A stretch of 46,222 nucleotides of DNA from Candidatus Ruminococcus intestinipullorum (GCA_018883985.1 JAHLFA010000031.1:1-46222); one strand, 5' to 3'; shown: positions 1 to 8,648, numbered from the stretch's first letter. A program made the numbers and translations. Notes: generated from the letters alone by a model not told the origin.

Positions 1-828
1 AAAAGACAGTTATTGAATATCTTACATGTGATGTATTTATATAATCAGTTAAAAGAACATCCAGAAATGAATTTTTATCCACGCACCTTTATTTTTGGTG
101 CAAAAGCAGCAGCTGGTTATAAGAGAGCAAAACAAACAATTAAGTTGATTAACTCTGTTGCTGATGTGGTAAATAATGACCGCAGTATACATGGAAAAAT
201 TAAAGTTGTATTTATAGAAGATTACCGTGTTTCTAATGCAGAATGGTTGTTTGCAGCTGCTGATGTAAGTGAGCAGATTTCTACAGCATCCAAGGAGGCG
301 TCTGGTACTGGAAATATGAAATTTATGCTAAATGGAGCACCTACACTTGGAACAATGGATGGAGCAAATGTGGAAATTGTAGATGAGGTAGGAATGGAAA
401 ATGCATTCATTTTTGGGCTAAGTTCAGAGGAAGTTATTCGCTATGAAAACGAAGGTGGATATAATCCAACAGAAATTTACCTTAACGACTGGGAGATTCG
501 AAGGGTTGTAGATCAGTTGGTGGATGGAACATATTCTCAAGGAGATCGTGAAATGTATCGTGATTTGTATAATTCACTTTTAAATACACAGTGTACAGAT
601 CGTGCAGATACCTATTTTATTTTAAAGGATTTCCGTTCTTATGCAGAAGCACAAAAACGTGTAGAAGAGGCATATCTTGATCAGGATAGATGGTCAAAAA
701 TGGCAATGATAAATACGGCAAGCAGTGGAAAGTTCACTTCTGATAGAACAATCGAGGAGTATGTTCAAGATATTTGGAAACTAGAGAAGGTATGGATTCC
801 AACGGAAGAGGTAGAACAGGAGGCGTAA
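1..828 (+). CDS. glgP: Glycogen/starch phosphorylase, C-terminal part (5' truncated by window)
   Basis: Frame open from base 1. Motifs NPRTFIFGAKAAAGY, KVVFIEDYRVSNAEWLFAAADVSEQISTASKEASGTGNMKFMLNGAPTLGTMDGANVEI are diagnostic of GT35 phosphorylases. Confidence 0.96.
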   Translation, partial: KRQLLNILHVMYLYNQLKEHPEMNFYPRTFIFGAKAAAGYKRAKQTIKLINSVADVVNNDRSIHGKIKVVFIEDYRVSNAEWLFAAADVSEQISTASKEASGTGNMKFMLNGAPTLGTMDGANVEIVDEVGMENAFIFGLSSEEVIRYENEGGYNPTEIYLNDWEIRRVVDQLVDGTYSQGDREMYRDLYNSLLNTQCTDRADTYFILKDFRSYAEAQKRVEEAYLDQDRWSKMAMINTASSGKFTSDRTIEEYVQDIWKLEKVWIPTEEVEQEA

Positions 829-1505
829 TGATAATTAACACAGGAGAATTATTCATGACAGGTATTATATCAGTTTATATGATTGCTATTCTAGTGGGAT
901 TTGGAATAGCAATTGCAGATTATATTCTTAGAGGTATTAGTTTGTATACAATTGCAAAGCGAGAAGGGAGGGAATACCCTTGGCTTGCATTTGTTCCATT
1001 TGCAAGAAAATACTTGCAGGGAGAATTGGCAGGTGTGATTGTACTAAAGGATAGGAAGATTAAAAATCCAGGTATTTGGTTAGTTGCAATGCCATTTATA
1101 GCAGGAATAGTATCTTCTATTTTCTATGGTATATTATGTGCAATAACATTTGGCATTTTGATTTCTATGGATTATATGGCTACAGATTTTAGTGTAGGCG
1201 GTGTATTTGGAATCCTAGTATTGATTTTTATAATGTTAGTTTGGACGCTTGTCTACAATGCAGCATATAAGTTATTATATGTGTTAGTTGATAAACAAAT
1301 TTTTGGAAAATTTACATCTGAAAATATGGCAGTGATTCATGCAGTTTTGAGTGTATTTCTACCACTATATGAAGTGATTTGTTTATTTGTTATGAGAAAT
1401 AAAGCGTATAATGCAGATCAGGAGCCTAGTATGGAAGTTCCACTTCCTATTGCACCTCCACCTGTACAGGAATCAGAGGAACATAAAGACGATAAGGACG
1501 AGTAA
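828..1505 (+). CDS. Multi-pass membrane protein, uncharacterised
   Basis: ORF with several hydrophobic segments. ATG at 828 overlaps the glgP stop (TAATG) and has AGGAGG upstream; alternative start 855. Confidence 0.7.
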   Translation: MIINTGELFMTGIISVYMIAILVGFGIAIADYILRGISLYTIAKREGREYPWLAFVPFARKYLQGELAGVIVLKDRKIKNPGIWLVAMPFIAGIVSSIFYGILCAITFGILISMDYMATDFSVGGVFGILVLIFIMLVWTLVYNAAYKLLYVLVDKQIFGKFTSENMAVIHAVLSVFLPLYEVICLFVMRNKAYNADQEPSMEVPLPIAPPPVQESEEHKDDKDE

Positions 1506-1513
1506 AAATTTTT

Positions 1514-1547
1514 AGGAGTATCCTATATGGATGCTCCTTATTTTATG
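1514..1547 (+). terminator. Rho-independent-like terminator
   Basis: aGGAGTATCC-tatat-GGATGCTCCt hairpin followed by a T-rich tract, after the stop at 1505. Confidence 0.6.
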
Positions 1548-1602
1548 GGATTGTACTAGAAAATTTTTTATTACATATACTGCTTATTATGGAGGGTTGT
1601 AT

Positions 1603-2598
1603 ATGAAAAAAAGAAGTTCAAATCAGAAATTAAAATCTATTGGTTCCTTTGTCCTTATTTTAATTTTATTACCCTATGTTATTACAGTTTTTATTCATGG
1701 ATTGCATTTTGAAAAAATGGACAAGAATTCTCAAAAGTATGTAATAGTAAAGCTAGAAAATCAGACGGAAGAAAAAAATTTGCAGGAGGTTTCATGGGAG
1801 GAGTATTTAATTGGTATATTAGCAAAGGATATGCCAAAGACATATCATAGAGAAGCATTAAAAGCACAGGTTGTGCTAATTCGTTCTAATTTATACGAGC
1901 AAAGCAAAGGTGATTTGGAAGATTATATTTTTACAGAGCCGTATCTAAGTACAGAAGAGCTAGAAAGAAAATGGGGGATAGAAAATTTTGAAGAAACTTA
2001 TAAAAAGTTTTTGGAAGCTGTAGAGGAAACAGGAGAACAGGTATTGTGCTATGAAGGACAAATTGCATGGACACCTTTTCATCAATCCAGTAATGGTATG
2101 ATTCGTAGTGCAAAGGAAACATTAGGGAGTGATACATATCCATATCTTGTACAAAAAGAATGCCCAAGAGATAAGGAAGCTGAAGCAGAATTACATGCGT
2201 ATGTATTTGAGTATACAGATATAAAAGAAAAATGTAGAGCATTTCTTGTAGCGGCGGAGGGGGAAGAAGCAGCAAAAAAAGAGCTTACGATAGAAGATTT
2301 TGAGATACAAGCAAAAGATTCGGCAGGCTATGTTTCTGCTTTGAGGATTGGTAATACCATTTGTACGGGCGATCAATTTCGGGATGCATTATCCTTATCA
2401 TCCAGTGATTTTTCCTTGCAGGATGATGATGGAAGATTAAAAATTACAACAACAGGCAATGGTCATGGGCTGGGAATGAGTCAATGGACAGCAAATATAA
2501 TGGCAGAAGAGGGCAGCAATTATGGAGAAATTTTACAATTTTTTTTCGAAGGAACAGAATTGTTAGAAGGGGGAGAAATATTTTCTAAAGAAGAATAA
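1603..2598 (+). CDS. spoIID: SpoIID/LytB-domain protein (stage II sporulation protein D-like)
   Basis: VSWEEYLIGILAKDMPKTYHREALKAQVVLIRS ... GNGHGLGMSQWTANIMAEEGSNYGEILQFFF. GGAGGG RBS upstream of ATG 1603. Confidence 0.88.
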   Translation: MKKRSSNQKLKSIGSFVLILILLPYVITVFIHGLHFEKMDKNSQKYVIVKLENQTEEKNLQEVSWEEYLIGILAKDMPKTYHREALKAQVVLIRSNLYEQSKGDLEDYIFTEPYLSTEELERKWGIENFEETYKKFLEAVEETGEQVLCYEGQIAWTPFHQSSNGMIRSAKETLGSDTYPYLVQKECPRDKEAEAELHAYVFEYTDIKEKCRAFLVAAEGEEAAKKELTIEDFEIQAKDSAGYVSALRIGNTICTGDQFRDALSLSSSDFSLQDDDGRLKITTTGNGHGLGMSQWTANIMAEEGSNYGEILQFFFEGTELLEGGEIFSKEE

Positions 2599-2640
2599 GG
2601 TAGCACTTTTCTGGCAAAAATATAGCCAGAGGTGATGAAT

Positions 2641-3366
2641 ATGAATAACAATGAAAAGTCTTCCTTAAAAAGAAAAGGGACAGCAATCGTAGCTGTAATC
2701 TGTTTTGTAGCCGTAGTATCAGTTGTTAGCATTTATACACTTAACAATTATAATAGAAATACGGCGGGAGAGCAGCTAGCAAAAGAAAACACAGTAAAAA
2801 TACAAGGGACGAGCCAAGAAACAAATACGAATGAAATTGTATTGCCACAAGTAGATGAAAGTACAACTACACAACAAGAGGAACATACTACACAAGACAA
2901 TCTACAAAGTAGCGATACAACACCAACAACAGGGAATGCTAAAGAGGTATATTTTAGCGAGGACAGTGTATTAGACTGGCCAGCAAGTGGGAATGTATTG
3001 TTAGGATATAGTATGGATCAAACAGTATATTTTCAAACATTAGATCAGTATAAGTATAATCCAGCAATGATTATTTCTGGTGAGGTTGGAGAGATGATTG
3101 GTGCAGCGGCACCAGGAATCGTAACAAATATTGAACAAAACGCACAAACAGGAGTGACTGTTACCTTGGATATGGGGAATGGATATAGTGCAGTTTATGG
3201 GCAATTAAAAGATGTGCCATTAGAAATTGGCGATTATTTGGAAAAAGGACATGTGGTAGGATATTTAAATGAACCTACAAAATATTATAGTGTAGAAGGA
3301 CCAAATTTGTATTTTGAAGTATTGAAGGATGATAGCCCTGTGGATCCTACGCTGTATATGGAATAG
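2641..3366 (+). CDS. spoIIQ: M23/LytM-fold membrane protein, SpoIIQ-like
   Basis: N-terminal TM, then a LytM-type fold (GYSAVYGQLKDVPLEIGDYLEKGHVVGYL ... LYFEVLKDDSPVDP). Directly downstream of spoIID, as in other clostridia. Confidence 0.78.
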   Translation: MNNNEKSSLKRKGTAIVAVICFVAVVSVVSIYTLNNYNRNTAGEQLAKENTVKIQGTSQETNTNEIVLPQVDESTTTQQEEHTTQDNLQSSDTTPTTGNAKEVYFSEDSVLDWPASGNVLLGYSMDQTVYFQTLDQYKYNPAMIISGEVGEMIGAAAPGIVTNIEQNAQTGVTVTLDMGNGYSAVYGQLKDVPLEIGDYLEKGHVVGYLNEPTKYYSVEGPNLYFEVLKDDSPVDPTLYME

Positions 3367-3412
3367 TAATCGGGGACGTAGTAAAATTGCATTTTACTAC
3401 GTCCCCGATTAC
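3366..3412. repeat. Perfect 22-bp inverted repeat with 3-nt loop (REP/PALE-like or terminator)
   Basis: GTAATCGGGGACGTAGTAAAAT-tgc-ATTTTACTACGTCCCCGATTAC. Confidence 0.9.
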
Positions 3413-3493
3413 AATATACCCTGTCCCTTTTTAAAAATTTGCTTGAATGGAATGGTGTATTTCAGGTAAAATGTAGGGGATTGAGGTGAAAGT

Positions 3494-3754
3494 ATGAATT
3501 ATACATATATTTTGAAATGTGCAGATGGCACGTTTTACACTGGCTGGACAAATAATATTGAGAAAAGGGTTCTAGCACATAATGCTGGACGGGGAGCAAA
3601 ATATACAAAAGCTCGAAGACCAGTGGAGTTAGTGTATTTAGAGGAGTTTTCTATAAAAGAAGAGGCGATGAGAAGAGAGTATCAAATTAAGCAATTATCT
3701 AGACAAGAGAAGATTTATTTAATTGAGAATTATAAAAAAAGACTTTGCCATTAG
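3494..3754 (+). CDS. GIY-YIG nuclease family protein (UPF0213-like)
   Basis: YTYILKCADGTFYTGWTNNIEKRVLAHNAGRGAKYTKARRPVELVYLE. Confidence 0.92.
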   Translation: MNYTYILKCADGTFYTGWTNNIEKRVLAHNAGRGAKYTKARRPVELVYLEEFSIKEEAMRREYQIKQLSRQEKIYLIENYKKRLCH

Positions 3755-3766
3755 TATGGCAAAGCC
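3741..3766 (-). terminator. Terminator of rubrerythrin gene
   Basis: CTTTGCCAT-tagt-ATGGCAAAG hairpin. Read on the minus strand it is followed by TTTTTTT. Confidence 0.75.
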
Positions 3767-3780
3767 TTCCGAAATCTATA

Positions 3781-4317
3781 TTAATAATTTTCAGCTTTTC
3801 TTTCAAAGTAAGCTCTAGGGTGTGCACAAACTGGGCATACTTCTGGAGCTTCTTCACCCATGTAGATAAATCCACAGTTACCGCATTTCCATCCAAGAGG
3901 AGCTTCTCCTTTGAATGTTTCTCCATTTTTTAAATGGTCAAGAAGTCTCTGATAACGTTTTTCGTGTGCTTCTTCTACAAGTGCAACTCCTCTAAATTTT
4001 TGTGCTAATTCTGTAAAACCTTCTTCTTCAGCTTCCTCAGCCATACGTTTGTACATATCTGTCCATTCATAGTTTTCACCATTAGCAGCGTCAGCAAGAT
4101 TTTCTTCTACACTGCCAATTCCATGAAATTCTTTAAACCATAATTTTGCATGTTCTTTTTCTTGAGCAGCTGTTTCTTCAAAGATGTTGGCCATCTGCAC
4201 ATATCCTGCTTTTCTGGCAGCAGAGGCATAGTAAGTATATTTATTACGAGCCATAGACTCACCAGCAAATGCATCCATAAGATTTTTTTCAGTTTTTGTT
4301 CCAGCATATTTAGACAT
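3781..4317 (-). CDS. rbr: Rubrerythrin (ferritin-like + C-terminal rubredoxin)
   Basis: Di-iron EExxH-type motifs, C-terminal [28 protein letters not shown]. Confidence 0.95.
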   Translation of the reverse strand: MSKYAGTKTEKNLMDAFAGESMARNKYTYYASAARKAGYVQMANIFEETAAQEKEHAKLWFKEFHGIGSVEENLADAANGENYEWTDMYKRMAEEAEEEGFTELAQKFRGVALVEEAHEKRYQRLLDHLKNGETFKGEAPLGWKCGNCGFIYMGEEAPEVCPVCAHPRAYFERKAENY

Positions 4318-4374
4318 AATAAGATACCCCCTATAAATAAAATTTGTGCATGGTTAAATGATAATTGTACAAAA

Positions 4375-4403
4375 GCTTATCTGTACATGCTATACAGATA
4401 AGC
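4375..4403 (-). terminator. Hairpin terminator between reverse rubrerythrin and rubrerythrin
   Basis: Perfect 11-bp IR GCTTATCTGTA-catgcta-TACAGATAAGC, followed by TTTT on the minus strand. Confidence 0.75.
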
Positions 4404-4439
4404 CTGAAATATTATAAAAAATATAAAGATGTAAAAATA

Positions 4440-4982
4440 TTAACCGAAGTATCTGTTTAATAGGCCTTCGAAAGCTTTTCCGTGACGAGCTTCGTCTCTA
4501 GCCATTTCATGAACTGTATCATGAATTGCATCAAGGTTTGCAGCTTTTGCACGTTTTGCAAGATCAAATTTACCAGCTGTAGCACCGTTTTCAGCGTCAA
4601 CTCTCATTTCAAGGTTTTTCTTTGTGCTGTCAGTTACAACTTCACCTAATAATTCAGCAAATTTTGCAGCATGTTCTGCTTCTTCCCAAGCAGCTTTTTC
4701 CCAGTATAAACCGATTTCTGGGTATCCTTCTCTATGAGCAACTCTAGCCATAGCAAGGTACATACCAACTTCTGTACATTCTCCTTCGAAGTTTGCTCTT
4801 AAATCAGCAAGGATATCTTCGCTTACTCCCTGAGCAACACCTACAACGTGTTCAGCAGCCCAAGATCTTTCTCCTGTTTGCTCAGCAAATTTTTCAGCTG
4901 GAGCGTGGCAAACTGGACATTCAGCTGGAGCAGCTTCTCCTTCATAAACATAACCACAAACTGTACAAACAAATTTCTTCAT
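4440..4982 (-). CDS. Reverse rubrerythrin (N-terminal rubredoxin + ferritin-like)
   Basis: N-terminal [25 protein letters not shown], then a ferritin-like helical domain ([46 protein letters not shown]). Confidence 0.93.
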   Translation of the reverse strand: MKKFVCTVCGYVYEGEAAPAECPVCHAPAEKFAEQTGERSWAAEHVVGVAQGVSEDILADLRANFEGECTEVGMYLAMARVAHREGYPEIGLYWEKAAWEEAEHAAKFAELLGEVVTDSTKKNLEMRVDAENGATAGKFDLAKRAKAANLDAIHDTVHEMARDEARHGKAFEGLLNRYFG

Positions 4983-5050
4983 AGTTAAATTCTCCTTTTC
5001 TTAATAAAATAGTATTGGCTGGAAGTAGAAGTACTTCCTAGCAATTTATT

Positions 5051-5081
5051 TTAATATGAAGCAGTAAATGTTTCATATTAA
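5051..5081. repeat. 10-bp inverted repeat between perR and reverse rubrerythrin
   Basis: TTAATATGAA-gcagtaaatgt-TTCATATTAA. Confidence 0.8.
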
Positions 5082-5088
5082 TACATGA

Positions 5089-5484
5089 TTATGACTTTTC
5101 AATGCAATTTTTGCATTTTCCATAAAAAGTAACTGAGCTAGACTCAATCATACCATCAAAATTCTTCGAGGCAATATCCTGAAGAGTAGAAACACTGTTC
5201 AAATCTATATCTAAATCCAAAATCCTTTCGCAACAAGTACAAAAGAAATGGTGGTGAGGATGAAGATTCGCATCAAACCTGTCTCGCCCATCTGGTGCCG
5301 TAATTTTAATAACTTCACCAATATCTGCCAATAAATTTAAATTACGGTAAATTGTACTGAGACTAACATTGGGAAACTCCTTTTTCACATGTGTATAAAC
5401 ATCATCGGCTGTTGGGTGCTCATGTGTCGATACCAGATAGTTTTTGATGGACTCTCTTTGTCTGCTATATTTTAGAGTGGTCAA
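5089..5484 (-). CDS. perR: Fur-family regulator, PerR-like
   Basis: SRQRESIKNYLVSTHEHPTADDVYTHVKKEFPNVSLSTIYRNLNLLADIGEV ... HHHFFCTCCERILD; adjacent to peroxide-detoxifying rubrerythrins. Confidence 0.88.
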   Translation of the reverse strand: MTTLKYSRQRESIKNYLVSTHEHPTADDVYTHVKKEFPNVSLSTIYRNLNLLADIGEVIKITAPDGRDRFDANLHPHHHFFCTCCERILDLDIDLNSVSTLQDIASKNFDGMIESSSVTFYGKCKNCIEKS

Positions 5485-5507
5485 GTGAATCCTCCTTTAA
5501 AACAATA

Positions 5508-5524
5508 ATAGTAATCATTACTAT
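5508..5524. promoter_or_regulatory. Candidate PerR/Fur-type operator of perR
   Basis: 8-1-8 palindrome ATAGTAAT-C-ATTACTAT, similar to the 7-1-7 PerR box TTATAATNATTATAA; sits at the predicted +1. Confidence 0.65.
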
Positions 5525-5530
5525 AATTAA

Positions 5531-5559
5531 ACTATAATACACATGCTTCATATTGTCAA
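5531..5559 (-). promoter_or_regulatory. Sigma-A-type promoter of perR
   Basis: Minus strand TTGACA-17-TATAGT (-35 5554-5559, -10 5531-5536). Confidence 0.75.
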
Positions 5560-5768
5560 TTAAAAAATTTTTTTTCTTGGACAATATTATTATAAGCCAA
5601 ATTATGGAAATAAGAAAGAGAAATCTTTGTGAAGAAAACATAAATTACTTATAAAAAGAAAGGTTAATAAAGTATCTATTTGTAGTGTAATATATTACAG
5701 AAACGTTAATAATAAGTAGGGATAAAAAGCAGTGTCGAATAAACAAGAACGAAAGAATAGTAAAATGA

Positions 5769-5797
5769 TTGACAATATATAAGAGGATTGCTATAAT
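5769..5797 (+). promoter_or_regulatory. Consensus sigma-A promoter for the NlpC/P60 gene
   Basis: TTGACA-17 nt-TATAAT. Confidence 0.8.
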
Positions 5798-5877
5798 GTG
5801 AAATGTAACAAAATTAACATTTATGTAATATTTAAAACTTCCTACAAAAGATAAAAAAGAATAAAGGAGGTTTTTAA

Positions 5878-6972
5878 ATGAAGGTAGTATATATGAAACG
5901 AAAGTTATTAATTCCTGTAATTGCAGGGGTGATTTTGACTCCAGGGAGCATGTTGACGGTACATGCATCAGAGGAGGTAAAATCGGGAAATGTAATATCA
6001 AATATTTCAGAAATTACAGCAACAATATCTGAGCAATATGAAGAGGACATTAAGCAAAGCTTATATTATTATTTGGTAGAGAATCAAGAAGGGGAATATG
6101 AGAATCGTGCATTTGCAAAACCGAATGAAAATCCTATTTTGATTCATAGTGAAATGAGTGAAGACAGTGACTGGACAGGGAAATTGTATGCAGATTCTAC
6201 TGTTACAGTTCTTGAATACACACAAGATTGGGCAAAAATTCGATCAGGAAATGCCGAGGGGTATGTTCCAATTCATACATTATATATGGGAGAAGAAGCG
6301 AAAGCTCATTCGTCTGAATATGAGAAGAAACAGATGGTAGTGACAGCGGATGTGTTAAATGTTCGTGCTGGGAATGGAACTGATTTTCAAGTTTTAACTC
6401 AGGTTTTAGAGCAGGAAAAATATCCAATGATTAGCGAGCCTACAGCTGGATGGTATCCAATTCAAGTAGATGGTTTAGATGGTTGGGTATCTGGAGAGTA
6501 TATTTCTGTAGAAACGGTTCTTTCTTATGCGGAAACTAAAGAGGAAGAAGAGGCACGATTAGCTATGGAAGCTGCACAGGCAGAGCAAGCACAAGCAGAG
6601 CAAGCACAAGCAGCTGTATCAATTTCAGGACAGAATGGACAAGCAGTTATTGATTTTGCTGTACAATTTATTGGAAATCCTTATGTGTGGGGAGGAACCA
6701 GTTTAACAAACGGAGCAGATTGTTCAGGGTTTGTTCAATCTGTATATGCACATTTTGGAATTCAGCTTCCTAGAACAACATGGGATATGGAAAGTGTAGG
6801 TATTCCAGTAAGTTATGAAGAAGCATTGCCAGGAGATATTGTATTGTATGACGGGCATGTAGGTTTATATATGGGAGATGGAAATATCGTAAATGCTATG
6901 AATGAAGAACAAGGTATTGGGATATGTAGTGCTACTTATGCAAACATTATAACAATAAGAAGAGTTCTGTAA
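5878..6972 (+). CDS. Secreted SH3-domain + NlpC/P60 cell-wall peptidase
   Basis: Signal peptide; two SH3-like repeats (ADSTVTVLEYTQDWAKI, DVLNVRAGNGTDFQVL); AQAEQAQAEQA linker; NPYVWGGTSLTNGADCSGFVQSVYAHFGIQLPRTT ... DGHVGLYMG. RBS AAAGGAGG. Confidence 0.95.
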   Translation: MKVVYMKRKLLIPVIAGVILTPGSMLTVHASEEVKSGNVISNISEITATISEQYEEDIKQSLYYYLVENQEGEYENRAFAKPNENPILIHSEMSEDSDWTGKLYADSTVTVLEYTQDWAKIRSGNAEGYVPIHTLYMGEEAKAHSSEYEKKQMVVTADVLNVRAGNGTDFQVLTQVLEQEKYPMISEPTAGWYPIQVDGLDGWVSGEYISVETVLSYAETKEEEEARLAMEAAQAEQAQAEQAQAAVSISGQNGQAVIDFAVQFIGNPYVWGGTSLTNGADCSGFVQSVYAHFGIQLPRTTWDMESVGIPVSYEEALPGDIVLYDGHVGLYMGDGNIVNAMNEEQGIGICSATYANIITIRRVL

Positions 6973-6976
6973 ATAT

Positions 6977-7020
6977 ATACTGTATTCTAGAATTGTCAGA
7001 TTTTAGAATACAGTATTTTT
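6977..7020 (+). terminator. Terminator after the NlpC/P60 gene
   Basis: 13-bp perfect IR ATACTGTATTCTA/TAGAATACAGTAT followed by a T run. Confidence 0.75.
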
Positions 7021-7132
7021 ATGTTGAAAAAATAAGAAAAATGTAAAATAGAAAAATTTTAAATATGTTAAATAGCAAGATGCACAAATAATAAGGTGTT
7101 TAGTAGGCAGTGAAAAAAATAGAGTATAAAAT

Positions 7133-7230
7133 TTATTCACATTGTAAAAAGATGAAAATTGCGAAAAATTAAATATATTTAAAAAGTTATCCACATTATC
7201 CACATAGATTTATACAAATTATGTGGATAA
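7133..7230. promoter_or_regulatory. DnaA-box cluster
   Basis: TTATTCACA 7133-7141 (one mismatch); TTATCCACA 7187-7195 and 7196-7204 (perfect, head-to-tail, no gap); TGTGGATAA 7222-7230 (perfect, inverted). Confidence 0.7.
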
Positions 7231-7389
7231 ATATATGGGAAATAAGAACGGATGTTTTGGATACAAATAATGAAATTGAATATTCCATAAGAAATTAGTA
7301 TTGACTTTTAAATAGTCAAAAAATATATAAAATAAAAGAACAATTCAGAAAATTCAAGCTTTACATTTTTAATTTTGTCATTGAAATGG

Positions 7390-7418
7390 TTGATAATTTA
7401 AAAAATAGGGATTATAAT
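7390..7418 (+). promoter_or_regulatory. Sigma-A-type promoter of the DUF1858 gene
   Basis: TTGATA-17-TATAAT. A second candidate lies upstream (TTGACT 7301 / TATATA 7324). Confidence 0.65.
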
Positions 7419-7447
7419 AAACAGCATGAAAAGTAAAAGGAGGAAGA

Positions 7448-7657
7448 ATGATGGTACCATTTACAAAGGACACAACAATTGGCGAGTTGTTAGTAACATA
7501 TCCTGAAGCAGCACCAATTTTAATGGAAATAGGGATGCACTGTCTAGGATGTCCATCAGCACAGATGGAAACTTTAGGTGAGGCCGCTATGGTTCATGGA
7601 ATTGACGCCGATCTTCTGTTAGAGAAAATTAACGCAGCAAGAGCAGCAGGAAAGTAG
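7448..7657 (+). CDS. DUF1858 domain protein
   Basis: [58 protein letters not shown]. Confidence 0.9.
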   Translation: MMVPFTKDTTIGELLVTYPEAAPILMEIGMHCLGCPSAQMETLGEAAMVHGIDADLLLEKINAARAAGK

Positions 7658-7666
7658 AAATAGACA

Positions 7667-7711
7667 AATACCCAGTTTGATTTCTAAAGAGAAACAAGCT
7701 GGGTATTTTTT
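7667..7711. terminator. Terminator between convergent DUF1858 and mecA genes
   Basis: AATACCCAGTTTG ... CAAGCTGGGTATT then TTTTT. Confidence 0.75.
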
Positions 7712-7713
7712 CA

Positions 7714-8436
7714 TTAGATAGAAGCTAATTTTTGAACAGCATCTGCAGAAATTACAACGGTACAATGTTCTTCTAAGAATGCCAAAACAGCATTTGTTGC
7801 TTTTTCTAATGTGCCATATTCTGACAACATGTTACAGAATCTGTTGAATTCATTATTGGTATAGTCAGATTGTGTCAATCCAAGAATATAGGTTTCGTTT
7901 TCCTTATCAAAATATAAGGTACTTGCTCCACTGTAGGATGAAGAAAGCAGATGACATGCTCGAATGACAAGATCAATATTGCTAAATGAAAATAATCGAA
8001 CATTAATCGAAGGTGTAGTTTCTTCTGATTCTTTCTTACTAGAGCGAACATCTGCCGCAGCCTCTTTCACCTTATTGAGTAAATCAAAAAACTCTTCTGC
8101 ACCCTCCAATTTTTCAAGATGTTCTGGAAACATAGGAGAGGAATCTTCACTGTGAGTAAATCTTGAAAATCGGGTATCAAGTTCTTCAGGATCTTCAACT
8201 TTTGTAATAATGAGTACAATCGAGCCAGCAGATGATGGAATTGCTTCAATCATCAATGGAGTATCATCGGCTTCGAAACCATAGTCAAAGGATGCTTGCT
8301 GCATCATGTCACGGAATAAAGATTTTGCCTTTTCGGAACCATAAGCAAGTTCGCTCAACTTAAGGTGTCGAGCGGCTAAGTCTTCTTGAGTTAAAGTACA
8401 ACGAATTTGATTATCATTTAGTTTTTCAATTTTCAT
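7714..8436 (-). CDS. mecA: Adaptor protein MecA
   Basis: MKIEKLNDNQIRCTLTQEDLAARHLKLSELAYGSEKAKSLFRDMMQQA ... plus a C-terminal MecA-like domain. Confidence 0.92.
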   Translation of the reverse strand: MKIEKLNDNQIRCTLTQEDLAARHLKLSELAYGSEKAKSLFRDMMQQASFDYGFEADDTPLMIEAIPSSAGSIVLIITKVEDPEELDTRFSRFTHSEDSSPMFPEHLEKLEGAEEFFDLLNKVKEAAADVRSSKKESEETTPSINVRLFSFSNIDLVIRACHLLSSSYSGASTLYFDKENETYILGLTQSDYTNNEFNRFCNMLSEYGTLEKATNAVLAFLEEHCTVVISADAVQKLASI

Positions 8437-8618
8437 ATAATCACATCCTTACGAATTTGAAATGTTTAAATCATAGTTATTAGGTAGGATAATAATAACA
8501 TATATCTTTTCATTATTAGTATAAACAAAAAGAAAAAATATGTAAAGGAAAACCAAGAGAGTTTAAAAATCTTTAATAGTTATCAACAAAATGGAAGTAC
8601 TTATGAACAATAAACACA

Positions 8619-8648
8619 TTGAAAAGAATAAATTCTATCTATTATAAT
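8619..8648 (+). promoter_or_regulatory. Sigma-A-type promoter of the 8932 gene leader
   Basis: TTGAAA-18-TATAAT, with ~277 nt of leader before the CDS. Confidence 0.6.

Noticed and set aside
5686-5699. 14-bp palindrome TGTAATATATTACA upstream of the NlpC/P60 gene
   Set aside because: AT-only-like palindromes of this size are expected in such AT-rich DNA; it lies ~80 bp upstream of the promoter with no regulator link, so too weak to claim as an operator.
5645-6001. 118-aa minus-strand ORF upstream of and overlapping the NlpC/P60 gene
   Set aside because: Spurious antisense ORF across a well-formed promoter (TTGACA-17-TATAAT) and a clear CDS start; no protein-like composition.
6560-6620. Short repeat AEQAQAEQAQA as a possible recombination or CRISPR-like repeat
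   Set aside because: Simple in-frame Ala/Gln/Glu linker between the SH3 and NlpC domains; no spacers, only a few units.
7003-7203. 66-aa minus-strand ORF in the DnaA-box region
   Set aside because: Low-complexity Phe/Leu-rich translation of AT-rich DNA, no RBS, overlaps the terminator and the DnaA boxes.
7133-7230. Interpretation of the DnaA boxes as the chromosomal oriC
   Set aside because: No dnaA, dnaN, rpmH, recF or gyrB in the window; neighbouring genes are not origin-associated. Reported as an extra-oriC cluster instead.
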